Positions 39,380-48,590 of a stretch of 64,000 nt of DNA are shown in pieces. How positions within the stretch are numbered: position 1 is the stretch's first letter; every line of letters begins with the position of its first letter. The notes beneath the pieces are model-generated. The model had not been told where the DNA came from. It did not search any database and saw only the letters and a program-made list of their open reading frames with translations. The stretch covers positions 62,001 to 126,000 of the forward strand of contig CAMWFQ010000005.1 of the NCBI GenBank assembly GCA_947173495.1, read 5' to 3'. Source of the DNA: an uncultured Lachnospiraceae bacterium. Its GTDB lineage: Bacteria > Bacillota > Clostridia > Lachnospirales > Lachnospiraceae. Position numbers and translations under genes: made by a program.

Positions 39380-39997
39380 TCAGCGAAAGATGCGGAACAC
39401 GCCGAACACTTTTCCAAGGATCTGACAATCCTCAACAATAATGGGATCCATAGTATCGTTTTCCGGCTGAAGCCTGATATGGCCTTCTTCTTTATAAAAG
39501 GTTTTGACAGTTGCGGAATCATCAATAAGAGCCACAACCATATCGCCATTGCGCGCTGTACTGCAGGAATTGACGAAAATACGGTCGCCATTTAAGATTC
39601 CGGCATTAATCATAGAATCGCCTTTTACATCTAAAATAAAAGATTCGCCATGCGGGATCAGTTCAGCGGGAACCGGAAAATAGCTTTCTATGTTTTCTTC
39701 CGCAAGGATGGGAGAACCGGCTGCAACCCGGCCTACCACCGGAAGGCTAACCATCTCCGTGCGCAGCATCTGGAAATTATCGTCACATATCTCGATCGCT
39801 CTCGGTTTTGTAGGATCACGACGGATATAACCGTTTTTCTCAAGGGTCTCAAGGTGAGAATGAACAGAAGAGGTAGATTTCAGATGAACTGCTTCACAGA
39901 TTTCCCTCACTGCCGGAGGATACCCTCTGTTCAGTATTTCTTCTTTGATGTAATCAAGAATCTCCTGTTGCTTTTTGCTGATTTTTCCGTATCCCAT
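39380..39997 (-). CDS. lexA: SOS repressor LexA
   Basis: [33 protein letters not shown], cleavage [12 protein letters not shown] and ATVKTF Ser/Lys dyad. Confidence 0.96.
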   Translation of the reverse strand: MGYGKISKKQQEILDYIKEEILNRGYPPAVREICEAVHLKSTSSVHSHLETLEKNGYIRRDPTKPRAIEICDDNFQMLRTEMVSLPVVGRVAAGSPILAEENIESYFPVPAELIPHGESFILDVKGDSMINAGILNGDRIFVNSCSTARNGDMVVALIDDSATVKTFYKEEGHIRLQPENDTMDPIIVEDCQILGKVFGVFRIFR

Positions 39998-40052
39998 AAA
40001 AATCTCCATTCCGGAGCGTTTGCTCAACAAGGGGCATGACTTGCTGCCGCAA

Positions 40053-40077
40053 AGCCGCAAATCTGAAATTTGCGGCT
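40053..40077. other. Perfect 10-bp inverted repeat in the lexA 5' leader
   Basis: agccgcaaat ctgaa atttgcggct. Confidence 0.6.
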
Positions 40078-40139
40078 GCCATCACACAAATTTGCGACGC
40101 TCCTGCACAATATTTGCCCTCCTTCATTTCTATATTTTG

Positions 40140-40168
40140 AGTATACCACATGAGAATATGATTGGCAA
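40140..40168 (-). promoter_or_regulatory. Sigma-A type promoter for lexA
   Basis: Minus strand TTGCCA (40168-40163), 17-nt spacer, TATACT (40145-40140). Confidence 0.65.
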
Positions 40169-40210
40169 ACATATATTCCAAATATTTGTTCGATTTTTTG
40201 AAAAATAATC

Positions 40211-40239
40211 TTGACACCTGAATGTTTGTTCGATATACT
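40211..40239 (+). promoter_or_regulatory. Sigma-A promoter of the yneA-like gene with LexA-like box in its spacer
   Basis: TTGACA (40211-40216), 17-nt spacer, TATACT (40234-40239); spacer holds GAATGTTTGTTC (40220-40231). Confidence 0.75.
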
Positions 40240-40248
40240 TTGAATTAA

Positions 40249-40260
40249 GAACAAATGTTC
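40249..40260. promoter_or_regulatory. LexA (SOS) box
   Basis: GAACAAATGTTC matches Firmicute GAACNNNNGTTC core. Confidence 0.85.
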
Positions 40261-40290
40261 GCAACTTATGTTCGTATTTATGAGAACAAT

Positions 40291-40378
40291 CGAGTAGGGA
40301 AGGCTTTTTCTCCCTACTCGCCGTGCCGGGCACCCGTCAGCGCTGCTGACATATTTCATTGGGATGCCCGTGTGCATA
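40291..40378 (+). repeat. Dispersed hairpin repeat copy 9 (full)
   Basis: cgagtagggaaggctttttctccctactcg then gccgggcaccc-gtcagcgctgctgac-atatttcatt-gggatgcccgtgtgcat. Confidence 0.9.
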
Positions 40379-40422
40379 AGAAGCGCCCGGGCAAAAGAAA
40401 AGCCCGGCAGGGAGGACACAAG

Positions 40423-40794
40423 ATGAACAGGACGGTAAGAAAAGAACAAAGAATAGGACAGAGGATTCCGGGCAATCGCATCAGGAGGAGGCGTATTCAG
40501 CGCTGTTTGACGGCCATCCTGCTTACATTTATACTGGCGCTTGGCTTTTCAACCTTTTTTTTCAGTCTGAAAATCAGAGCGCAGAACAGAAATGAAGCAG
40601 CTCAGCATAAGTGTTATAAGAGTATAGCAGTAGGATATGGAGATACGCTTTGGGACTATGCAGACAGATATGGAGATGAGGAGTACTATGAAACACATGA
40701 AGACTATATTGATGAGGTTATGAATATCAATTCACTGACCGATGACAGGATCATCAGCGGTCAGTATCTGATTGTTCCATATTATATTCCCTGA
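40423..40794 (+). CDS. LysM domain membrane protein, YneA-like SOS cell division suppressor
   Basis: TM segment then GYGDTLWDYADRYGDEEYYETHEDYIDEVMNINSLTDDRIISGQYLIVPYY; divergent from lexA with LexA boxes. Confidence 0.8.
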   Translation: MNRTVRKEQRIGQRIPGNRIRRRRIQRCLTAILLTFILALGFSTFFFSLKIRAQNRNEAAQHKCYKSIAVGYGDTLWDYADRYGDEEYYETHEDYIDEVMNINSLTDDRIISGQYLIVPYYIP

Positions 40795-40846
40795 AAGGGA
40801 TATTCCCTGGCAGGAAGGATCATGCGGCTGTGAGAAAGTCATCCTG

Positions 40847-41899
40847 CTACTTTTCACGCAGCTGAACCACTTTCGCCGCCTTCCTTCGGCGGCTGTCCTC
40901 CAGCGCAGCATAATGCTTTCTGGTCGTATTGATATCCTTATGACCCAAAACATCTGCAACCAGGTAAATATCTCCGGTCTCCTGATAGAGAGTGGTACCG
41001 TAAGTACTGCGCAGTTTATGAGGTGTGATCTTTTTCAGGCTGGTGACATTGGAGGCGTATTTCTTTACAAGATTTTCCACCGCCCGTACTGTAATACGGC
41101 GGTTTTGCATGGATAAGAACAAAGCGTTTTCATGTCCTTCAAGAGGAATCACATGATATCGTTTCTCCAGATAATCATGGAGCGCATCTTCCACTTCCTG
41201 CCCAAAGTAAACAACCGTTTCATACCCGCCCTTTCTTCTTATTTTAAGTCCGTTATTATTAAAATCCACATCATTAATATCCAGGCCCACGCATTCGGAT
41301 ACACGGATACCGGTTCCAAGCAGGAGCGTGAGAAGCGCTACATCCCGCAACTTTGTTTTTTTGTGATATTTCAGCTGGCTTTTTGTGAGTTTTTCCCCTT
41401 CCTCCACCTGATCAAGCAAGATGGCAACTTCATCCACATCCAGATGCACAATCTCTTTGTCGTGCTGTTTGGGGATTGGAACAAGAGCTGCCGGATTTGT
41501 TTTGATCAGCTCTGCACAAAAGTAATAGTTATAAAAACTTTTCAGCGCAGAAAGCTTTCTTTTTTTTCCTCTTTCATTATTAGTATACTCTTTTCCATCC
41601 TTGACATAATAGGTAATATAATCCATATATTCCTGAATATCTTCCCGTGTAATCTGATCCAGAATTGTGATGGGAAAATCGATGATCTTCATGGAGGAAC
41701 AGGCGCTGTTTCTGGTATGGATAAATTCAAAAAACACCCTCAGATCATAGGCATAGGCCAGTCTGGTGCGTGATGAGGTATATTCCTGAATTCCCCAGAA
41801 AAACTGCTTGCAGAAGGAGGGAAGAGTAGAAGCGATCTCGCGCATCCGCAGGGTATTTAAATTATTTTGTTCGTCATGATAATTTTTACTGTTTTCCAT
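40847..41899 (-). CDS. Tyrosine-type recombinase/integrase (XerS-like size and layout)
   Basis: GTGIRVSECVGLD, RRKGGYE, HKLRSTYGTTLY, VLGHKDINTTRKHY. Confidence 0.88.
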   Translation of the reverse strand: MENSKNYHDEQNNLNTLRMREIASTLPSFCKQFFWGIQEYTSSRTRLAYAYDLRVFFEFIHTRNSACSSMKIIDFPITILDQITREDIQEYMDYITYYVKDGKEYTNNERGKKRKLSALKSFYNYYFCAELIKTNPAALVPIPKQHDKEIVHLDVDEVAILLDQVEEGEKLTKSQLKYHKKTKLRDVALLTLLLGTGIRVSECVGLDINDVDFNNNGLKIRRKGGYETVVYFGQEVEDALHDYLEKRYHVIPLEGHENALFLSMQNRRITVRAVENLVKKYASNVTSLKKITPHKLRSTYGTTLYQETGDIYLVADVLGHKDINTTRKHYAALEDSRRRKAAKVVQLREK

Positions 41900-42617
41900 T
41901 GTCTTTTTTCCAGCCTTCTATTTTACTGCCCTGAATTGCGGTAAACATACGCTCTTTTACACCGGGATTCTCCTGGTTCAATTTCTGAAGAAGCGTTTTG
42001 ATGTATTCCCGTTTCGTGTGTCCGTCTGCCGGACAGGGGCTTTTCACTACAGGTATCTGATATTTATTTACAAAGCCGATCACATCAGCCTCATTCATAT
42101 ACATAAGAGGCCGGATTACTGTCATATCCATTCGGTCCAGATAGGTGACAGGACGGAAGGTATGGAATCTGCCTTCGTAAATAAGTGACATCAGCATGGT
42201 CTCTATTACATCATCTCTGTGATGAGCGTAAGCCACCTTATTACAGCCGCAGGCCTTTACTGCCTGATTCAGAGCGCCTTTCCTCATTTTGGCGCACAAG
42301 GAGCAGGGGCTTGCTTCCATGCGTTCCTTAAAGATGATATTGGCAATATCGGTTTTTACGATAGTATATTCAATGTTCAGAGTCCGGCACAGTTCTGTTA
42401 TTGCGGTCAGATCAAGGTTATCAAAGCCCAGATCTACCGTCACTGCATGAAGTTCAAAGTGTTTCGGATAAAATCGTTTCAGTCCATGAAGACCATAGAG
42501 CAGGGTAAGGCTGTCTTTTCCACCGGAAATCCCTATTGCAATTTTATCGCCGTCCTCTATCATATGATAATCATCCACAGCGCGGCGGATATAACTGAGT
42601 ACCTTCTGTAATGTCAT
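41886..42617 (-). CDS. TtcA family tRNA 2-thiolation protein
   Basis: GISGGKDSLTLLYGL PP-loop, CSLCAKMRKGAL, AYAHHRDDVIETML, SPCPADGHTKRE. Confidence 0.9.
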   Translation of the reverse strand: MTLQKVLSYIRRAVDDYHMIEDGDKIAIGISGGKDSLTLLYGLHGLKRFYPKHFELHAVTVDLGFDNLDLTAITELCRTLNIEYTIVKTDIANIIFKERMEASPCSLCAKMRKGALNQAVKACGCNKVAYAHHRDDVIETMLMSLIYEGRFHTFRPVTYLDRMDMTVIRPLMYMNEADVIGFVNKYQIPVVKSPCPADGHTKREYIKTLLQKLNQENPGVKERMFTAIQGSKIEGWKKDNGKQ

Positions 42618-42826
42618 TTACGCCTCCCGGTCAGGTATTTTATAAGTGAAAATTACATATTCTCACGGACTTTGCAACAAGGGTAAAGTCCTGGCTGAAC
42701 TGTTACCTATTCTATCACATTTCATAAAATATACATAGTATCTTCAAAAAAAAGATGTTATACTGAATGTAAATTCTTATGAGAAATATTCTTCTCAGAA
42801 GCAGAAGAGGAGGCCGGAGTTTAATC

Positions 42827-44263
42827 ATGAAATTCAAGTTCAATAAGCGTTATTTTCGTATTGGCATCACAGCATTTGCAGTCATTGCGGCATCTATCTG
42901 TTTTTACTTTCTCATTTTTCATGGTGATCGTTTTTCAGCTCAGCTGGATGCGCTGATCAGAGTTGTCAGCCCTGTTATGTATGGCATTATCTTTGCTTAT
43001 CTTATGACTCCTATGGTCAATGGGATCGAGAACCGTTTTATTTTGCCCCTTTTATCTAAAAAAAATGAAAAGACGATTTCCGCAAAGCAGCGAAAATATA
43101 TGCGCGTTTTTTCTATCATAATTACATTGTTTATTGTGGGCTATCTGATTTATGGGTTCTTTTCTATATTGATTCCCAATATTGTAAACAGTATCAAGAG
43201 CATTTCACTTCAGTTTCCAAGTTATATACAGAATCTGACAGACTGGTCAGCGAAGTTTCTGGAGGATAATCCTGATATTGAGAAAATGGTAGTATTGCTC
43301 CTGGATACTTACTCGGAAGAGTTTATGAACTACTTAAACGGCAGCATCGTTCCTCAAATGGAGACTCTGCTCAAACAGGTTTCCCTGAGTATGATCAGTC
43401 TGCTCAAAATGATGTGGAACTTTATCATCGGGATGATTATATCGATCTATGTGCTCTACAATAAAGAGCTTTTTGCAGGGCAGGCCAAGAAAATCGTTTA
43501 TGCAGTGCTGAAAACAAAGTCAGCCAATCAGTTTATTATGGATGTGCGCTTTACCAGCAATACTTTTATAGGATTTATCAGTGGTAAGATCATTGATTCA
43601 CTTATCATCGGAGTGATCTGCTTCGCAGGTACCAGCATACTGAAGATGCCTTATGCGCTGCTGATCAGTGTGATCGTGGGCGTAACCAATGTAATCCCGT
43701 TTTTTGGTCCTTATCTTGGGGCAATACCAAGCACCATTCTTATTTTAATGGTAAATCCTGTTAAATGTATTTATTTTATTATCTTTATACTGATTCTGCA
43801 GCAGGTTGACGGTAATCTGATCGGGCCTAAGATCCTGGGACAATCCACAGGTCTGTCAGGGTTCTGGGTGATTTTTTCCATAACGATTTTTGGCGGTATC
43901 ATGGGTATTCCGGGAATGATCATTGGTGTTCCGTTTTTTGCAGTTCTCTATGCGATGATTCGGCGTATGGCGAATAAAATGCTTCAGAGAAAAGGACTTC
44001 CAACAGATACGGAAAAATACCGTAATGTTAATTATATTGAAGGACATAATAAATTTGTTCCATTGGAAGAAATACAGACGCAGGAGCCTTTTTTCAGACT
44101 AAAGAAGCGTAAGATTGGCATGGACAGATTTCATTTACCTCATTTCGACAGCCATTTGCCGGAAAGGGACAATAGAAAGGAACATGATAGTTTTACAGAG
44201 CATGTTCAGGAAGAAAGGGGCGATACGGAGAACGATGAAATTTTTGATTCAGAGAGTAGATAA
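42827..44263 (+). CDS. AI-2E family transporter
   Basis: Multi-TM; VTNVIPFFGPYLGAIPS, QQVDGNLIGPKILGQSTGLSGFWVI. Confidence 0.92.
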   Translation: MKFKFNKRYFRIGITAFAVIAASICFYFLIFHGDRFSAQLDALIRVVSPVMYGIIFAYLMTPMVNGIENRFILPLLSKKNEKTISAKQRKYMRVFSIIITLFIVGYLIYGFFSILIPNIVNSIKSISLQFPSYIQNLTDWSAKFLEDNPDIEKMVVLLLDTYSEEFMNYLNGSIVPQMETLLKQVSLSMISLLKMMWNFIIGMIISIYVLYNKELFAGQAKKIVYAVLKTKSANQFIMDVRFTSNTFIGFISGKIIDSLIIGVICFAGTSILKMPYALLISVIVGVTNVIPFFGPYLGAIPSTILILMVNPVKCIYFIIFILILQQVDGNLIGPKILGQSTGLSGFWVIFSITIFGGIMGIPGMIIGVPFFAVLYAMIRRMANKMLQRKGLPTDTEKYRNVNYIEGHNKFVPLEEIQTQEPFFRLKKRKIGMDRFHLPHFDSHLPERDNRKEHDSFTEHVQEERGDTENDEIFDSESR

Positions 44264-44696
44264 GGCCAGTGTATCGGTAGATCAGCAGATAGTAGGCGAG
44301 ATTTCCAACGGGTTTCTGGTGTTTGTGGGGATCAGCAATACAGATACCCGCGAAATTGCTGATAAAATGATAAACAAACTGATTCATCTGAGAATATTTT
44401 CAGATGAAAACGGAAAAACCAATTTGGATATTAAAAGCGTAAATGGAGAAATGTTAATTATTTCACAATTTACATTATATGCCGATTGTCGAAAGGGAAA
44501 CCGCCCATCCTTTATAAATGCCGGTGATCCTCAAACCGCCAATGAGTTGTATGAATACATTCTTAAAAAGTGTTCCGGGGAGATTTCCCATGTGGCGCAC
44601 GGAATATTTGGCGCACATATGGAGGTTTCGCTTATTAATCACGGACCGTTTACTATTATGCTGGACTCTGATGAAATTATGCCTGCCAATAAATAA
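44235..44696 (+). CDS. dtd: D-aminoacyl-tRNA deacylase
   Basis: MKFLIQRVDKASVSVDQQIVGEISNGFLVFVGI, SQFTLYADCRKGNRPSF. Confidence 0.95.
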   Translation: MKFLIQRVDKASVSVDQQIVGEISNGFLVFVGISNTDTREIADKMINKLIHLRIFSDENGKTNLDIKSVNGEMLIISQFTLYADCRKGNRPSFINAGDPQTANELYEYILKKCSGEISHVAHGIFGAHMEVSLINHGPFTIMLDSDEIMPANK

Positions 44697-44729
44697 TAAA
44701 TATTTTCAAGTAAAGAATGAGGGAAAAGA

Positions 44730-45023
44730 ATGAAGGCTTTACTCCTGGTGGTTGTGTTTGTGGTGGCAGTATACATATATACCTCTATCAGAAACAAAAA
44801 AAATCGAATACACACCCAGAATATTGATACGGTAAATGAGTTCCGGAAAAGGTATCTGGAGAAAAGAACCCGTAAAACTGATGAGGAAAAGGAATATATT
44901 CAATATACGACCAAATATAACAGTTCCATCGACTTTATAGACAAGGATGAATTTATTCAGGAAGTTCAGGATACAAAATCAAAATTGTCTGAGCGTCCAT
45001 CGAAACATCAAAAGTTTACATAA
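44730..45023 (+). CDS. Small hypothetical protein, N-terminal TM
   Basis: MKALLLVVVFVVAVYIYTS; SD aggga upstream. Confidence 0.6.
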   Translation: MKALLLVVVFVVAVYIYTSIRNKKNRIHTQNIDTVNEFRKRYLEKRTRKTDEEKEYIQYTTKYNSSIDFIDKDEFIQEVQDTKSKLSERPSKHQKFT

Positions 45024-45041
45024 AATAATTATGTAAACTTT
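45011..45041. other. Perfect 13-bp inverted repeat spanning a stop codon
   Basis: aaagtttacataa aataa ttatgtaaacttt. Confidence 0.8.
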
Positions 45042-45080
45042 ACTCGCGCGGACAAGGATCCAGGCGAACATATAATAACA

Positions 45081-45138
45081 GGCCCGGAACTATTCGTTAA
45101 ACTTTGGTTTTGCGAATAGTTCTGGGCCCGGCTTTTAC
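45081..45138. terminator. Strong bidirectional intrinsic terminator between convergent genes
   Basis: ggcccggaactattcg ttaaactttggtttt gcgaatagttctgggcc. Confidence 0.85.
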
Positions 45139-45150
45139 TTATTTTCCTTT

Positions 45151-45783
45151 TCACATATTGCTGGTTCTGGACTCAAAATCTTCAACATACTGAGTAATCA
45201 GCTTCACAGTTCCTTCGATTCCAAGAACACTGCTGTTAATACACAGATCATAACTGTCGGCCCGTCCCCATTTCTTGGAGGAATAATAGTTGTAATAGCT
45301 CTGACGTTGTTTATCTTTTTTGATACACATATCTTTAGCTTTTGCGGCATCCAGATTGTATTTATTCATGATGAATTTGATCTTTTCGTCTTCATTTCCA
45401 TAAATGAAAATGTGTACACAATTTTTCATATCACTCAGAGCGTAATCTGCACACCGTCCAACAATTACGCAGGGTTCTTCATGGGCAATCTTTTTGATGG
45501 CATCAAACTGTGCCAGAAAAACCTTATGGCTGATCGGCATATCCACAAAATGAGATGAATTATAGCCAAAAGAATATGTGTCCATAACCAGATTATAGAG
45601 AAATGAGCCTGTAGGCTTTTCATCATGATTTTCCAGCATTTCTTCACAAAAACCACTTTCTTTGGCTGCTCTGGTCAAGAGCTCTTTGTCATAGAATTTG
45701 ATGTCAAAATAATTTGCAACCAATTCCCCTATCTCACGGCCGGCAGATCCAAACTGGCGGCCTATGGTAATTACTGTATTCAT
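45151..45783 (-). CDS. Cytidylate kinase-like family protein
   Basis: VITIGRQFGSAGREIGELVANYFDIKFYDKELL, CVIVGRCADY. Confidence 0.88.
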   Translation of the reverse strand: MNTVITIGRQFGSAGREIGELVANYFDIKFYDKELLTRAAKESGFCEEMLENHDEKPTGSFLYNLVMDTYSFGYNSSHFVDMPISHKVFLAQFDAIKKIAHEEPCVIVGRCADYALSDMKNCVHIFIYGNEDEKIKFIMNKYNLDAAKAKDMCIKKDKQRQSYYNYYSSKKWGRADSYDLCINSSVLGIEGTVKLITQYVEDFESRTSNM

Positions 45784-45839
45784 ATAAACGCCTCCTTTCT
45801 TATGTAAATATTATACAAAAAAAAGAAAAAAAATTCAAT

Positions 45840-46778
45840 CTACAGAATGTTTAGCAAATGGTTAAAATATTCCGGCAAGGGAGCATCTGTCTCAATGTAT
45901 TTTTGGGTACTGGGATGGAAAAATCCCAGAATCTTGGCATGAAGTGTCTGCCCGGTCAGTGAATATGGACAGTTTTTGGGGCCGTAAACATAATCTCCAA
46001 GAAGAGGATGCCCATAACAGGACATATGAACCCGGATTTGATGGGTGCGCCCTGTTTCCAACTGACACTCGATATAAGTGAACCTGTCAAAACGCGCAAT
46101 AACTTTGTAATGAGTAATGGCAGTTTTTCCTCTTACAGTGCTGCCGGTGCCGGTATCCGGAAGGACTGCCATTTTTTTTCGATTCGAGGGATCTCTTCCA
46201 ATCAGTGTGCGTATGGTACCCTCTTCCTCTTTTATAACGCCATGTACAATGGCATGATACTTCCTTACAATCGTATGCTCCTTCAACTGAGACGCGATAC
46301 TTGCATGGGCGAAATCATTTTTACAGACGATGACAGAACCTGTTGTATCTTTATCGATCCTGTGAACGATACCGGGGCGAAGCACTCCGTTAATACCGCT
46401 CAGATTTTGATTGCAGTGAAATAAAAGGGCGTTTACCAGTGTACCGCTGTAATGACCGGCGGCAGGATGCACAACCATTCCCTTAGGCTTATTGACAACA
46501 ATTACATCGTTATCTTCATATAGAATATCAAGAGGAATATCTTCAGCCAGAATATCCGGCGTAATGGCGGCGGGCAGAATAATGCGGATATTATCATCGG
46601 TCCTGACCCGGTAACTGGCTTTGACGCTCAGACCATTTACGGTAAGATCACCTTCTGAAATCAGCTTTTGAATATAAGAACGGGATAAATGCTCCATAAG
46701 AGAATCCACACATTTGTCCAGTCTCTCACCTTCCGATTGTTCAGTTACTATGAAATCAAATTCTTTCAACTCTGACAT
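45840..46778 (-). CDS. RluA family pseudouridine synthase (RluD-like)
   Basis: GERLDKCVDSL S4 domain, GIVHRIDKDTTGSVIVCKND, ETGRTHQIRVHM. Confidence 0.93.
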   Translation of the reverse strand: MSELKEFDFIVTEQSEGERLDKCVDSLMEHLSRSYIQKLISEGDLTVNGLSVKASYRVRTDDNIRIILPAAITPDILAEDIPLDILYEDNDVIVVNKPKGMVVHPAAGHYSGTLVNALLFHCNQNLSGINGVLRPGIVHRIDKDTTGSVIVCKNDFAHASIASQLKEHTIVRKYHAIVHGVIKEEEGTIRTLIGRDPSNRKKMAVLPDTGTGSTVRGKTAITHYKVIARFDRFTYIECQLETGRTHQIRVHMSCYGHPLLGDYVYGPKNCPYSLTGQTLHAKILGFFHPSTQKYIETDAPLPEYFNHLLNIL

Positions 46779-46784
46779 GCCGCT

Positions 46785-47306
46785 TTAAATCCCTGATTTT
46801 TTCTGACGGAAACTCAAAAATCCAAAATCATTTTCCTGATAGACAAAGAGCACCTGAAAAACCAGAATGGCAGCGGAAAATGTAACATACATATCCGCAA
46901 CATTGAATATCGGAAAATTAATAAGCGAAATATAGATAAAATCCACTACATAATCAAGCCGCAGCCTGTCTGCGAGATTTCCTATGGCGCCTGATGCAGT
47001 TATGATCAGGAGAATATGAAGACGGGTATATTTTGAGGCACAGGGCGCCTTGCAGAGCACGTAGACGATCACGCACAAAAAGGTGACAGATGTAAAGACA
47101 AAGAATCCTTTTTGATTCTGCAGAATACCAAAGGCCGCACCGTGGTTTTCCAGATAGCTCAGTTCCAGAATTCCTGGAATAACAGAGACAGAAGGCTGGT
47201 TTTTTAATCGAAGCACGGCAAGATGCTTGGTAAATTGATCAACCCAGACCAAGATAACCAATAATAATATATCCCAGAATAGTAATTTTGATTTATGATT
47301 TTTCAT
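46785..47306 (-). CDS. lspA: Lipoprotein signal peptidase
   Basis: VWVDQFTKHLAV, ENHGAAFGIL, GAIGNLADRLRLDYVVDFI, FPIFNVADMYVT. Confidence 0.94.
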   Translation of the reverse strand: MKNHKSKLLFWDILLLVILVWVDQFTKHLAVLRLKNQPSVSVIPGILELSYLENHGAAFGILQNQKGFFVFTSVTFLCVIVYVLCKAPCASKYTRLHILLIITASGAIGNLADRLRLDYVVDFIYISLINFPIFNVADMYVTFSAAILVFQVLFVYQENDFGFLSFRQKKSGI

Positions 47307-47314
47307 AACAGACT

Positions 47315-48418
47315 TTACTCACAATCCTCCACATAATGAATTTCCGAAATGGCATTTAAAATATCGTCATCTGTCACGGTTCTGTCGATCAGAGCCTTTC
47401 CTACTTTTTTGAGAAGAACAAATTTAATACTGCCATTCTCCATTTTTTTATCTGACTTGGTCAGACGCAGGATTTCTTCGGGATCGATATCTTCAAGAGA
47501 GATGGGAAGATTAAACGGCACAAACATATCCCTGATTTCATAATACTCTTCCATGGAAAGCCATTCATGCTCCCATGAAATGAATGCGGCGGCCACGGCT
47601 CCTAACGCAACACATTCTCCGTGGGTAAGCGTGAAATTTTTATATTTTTCAATGGCATGTCCTATTGTATGTCCGAAGTTAAGAAGAGCACGGTCTCCTT
47701 TTTCAGTAGGATCTTTTTCAACTACCAGCTTTTTGATCTTACAGCTGCGCTCTACCATTTCAAGAAGGGTATCTACGTCTCTGTCACAGATTTCATACAT
47801 ATGTTCAAGAAGCCATTCATAAAAAAGACCGTCTTTGATTAATCCGTGTTTCATAACTTCAGCAAATCCGCTGAAAAATTGACGGTCATCCAATGTCTTC
47901 AGTACACTGATATTCATGTAAACCAGTCTGGGCATATAAAAGGCGCCCACCATATTTTTATAGCCTTCGAAATCAACGCCGGTCTTTCCGCCGATACTTG
48001 AGTCAGCCTGTGCAAGAAGGGTCGTTGGAATCTGTATAAAATCAATACCACGCAGGTAGGTAGCTGCTGCAAAACCGGTAAGATCACCTGTAACGCCGCC
48101 GCCTAAGGCAATCAGCAAATCCTTTCGGTCAAATTTTTCATGGATTAAAAGCGTATAGATCTCTCTCACTGTGGACAGTGTTTTACTCTCCTCTCCTGCC
48201 TGAAAAGAAAATAAAATAATTTTCTTACATTTACCTTCCAGAAGGTTTTTTAGCTCTTCTCCATAAAGAGAGCGGACATGGGAATCCGTTATAATACAGA
48301 CTTTCCTTTCTTCAATGCCGAGCGTATCAAGCTCCCTGGAAAGTTCTTCAAAATCTGTGGAAAATACAATATCATAACAGGGTTTCTTTTCATATAAGAT
48401 CGTTAATCGACTGTCCAT
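47315..48418 (-). CDS. aroB: 3-dehydroquinate synthase
   Basis: ALGGGVTGDLTGFAAATYLRGIDFIQIPTTLLAQADSSIGGKTGVDF, NFGHTIGHAIE. Confidence 0.96.
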   Translation of the reverse strand: MDSRLTILYEKKPCYDIVFSTDFEELSRELDTLGIEERKVCIITDSHVRSLYGEELKNLLEGKCKKIILFSFQAGEESKTLSTVREIYTLLIHEKFDRKDLLIALGGGVTGDLTGFAAATYLRGIDFIQIPTTLLAQADSSIGGKTGVDFEGYKNMVGAFYMPRLVYMNISVLKTLDDRQFFSGFAEVMKHGLIKDGLFYEWLLEHMYEICDRDVDTLLEMVERSCKIKKLVVEKDPTEKGDRALLNFGHTIGHAIEKYKNFTLTHGECVALGAVAAAFISWEHEWLSMEEYYEIRDMFVPFNLPISLEDIDPEEILRLTKSDKKMENGSIKFVLLKKVGKALIDRTVTDDDILNAISEIHYVEDCE

Positions 48419-48452
48419 TTTTGATTCATATCCTTTTCGTAATATTTTGAAT

Positions 48453-48538
48453 CGAGTAGGGAAGATTTATCTTCCACTACTCGCCGCGCGGCCCGCATGC
48501 TGCTTCAGCAGCAAACTTCCTTTTGCGGGCCTGCGCAT
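48453..48538 (+). repeat. Dispersed hairpin repeat copy 10 (full)
   Basis: cgagtagggaagatttatcttccactactcg then gcgcggcccgca-tgctgcttcagcagca-aacttccttt-tgcgggcctgcgca. Confidence 0.9.
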
Positions 48539-48545
48539 TAAATTT

Positions 48546-48572
48546 AAAGCTTTCTGCTCCGGCAGAAAGCTT
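48546..48572 (-). terminator. Intrinsic terminator of sepF
   Basis: Minus strand aagctttctgc cgga gcagaaagcttt aaattt. Confidence 0.75.
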
Positions 48573-48590
48573 CAGGCATCTGATTTAAGT

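Noticed and set aside
40024-40449. 141-aa minus ORF and 67-aa minus ORF across the lexA/yneA intergenic region
   Set aside because: They run through promoter, LexA boxes and repeat copy 9; no coding signal beyond repeat-derived peptide.
40847-41899. Prophage or integrative element marked by the recombinase
   Set aside because: Flanked by lexA/yneA-like and ttcA with no phage, relaxase or attachment-repeat signal seen.
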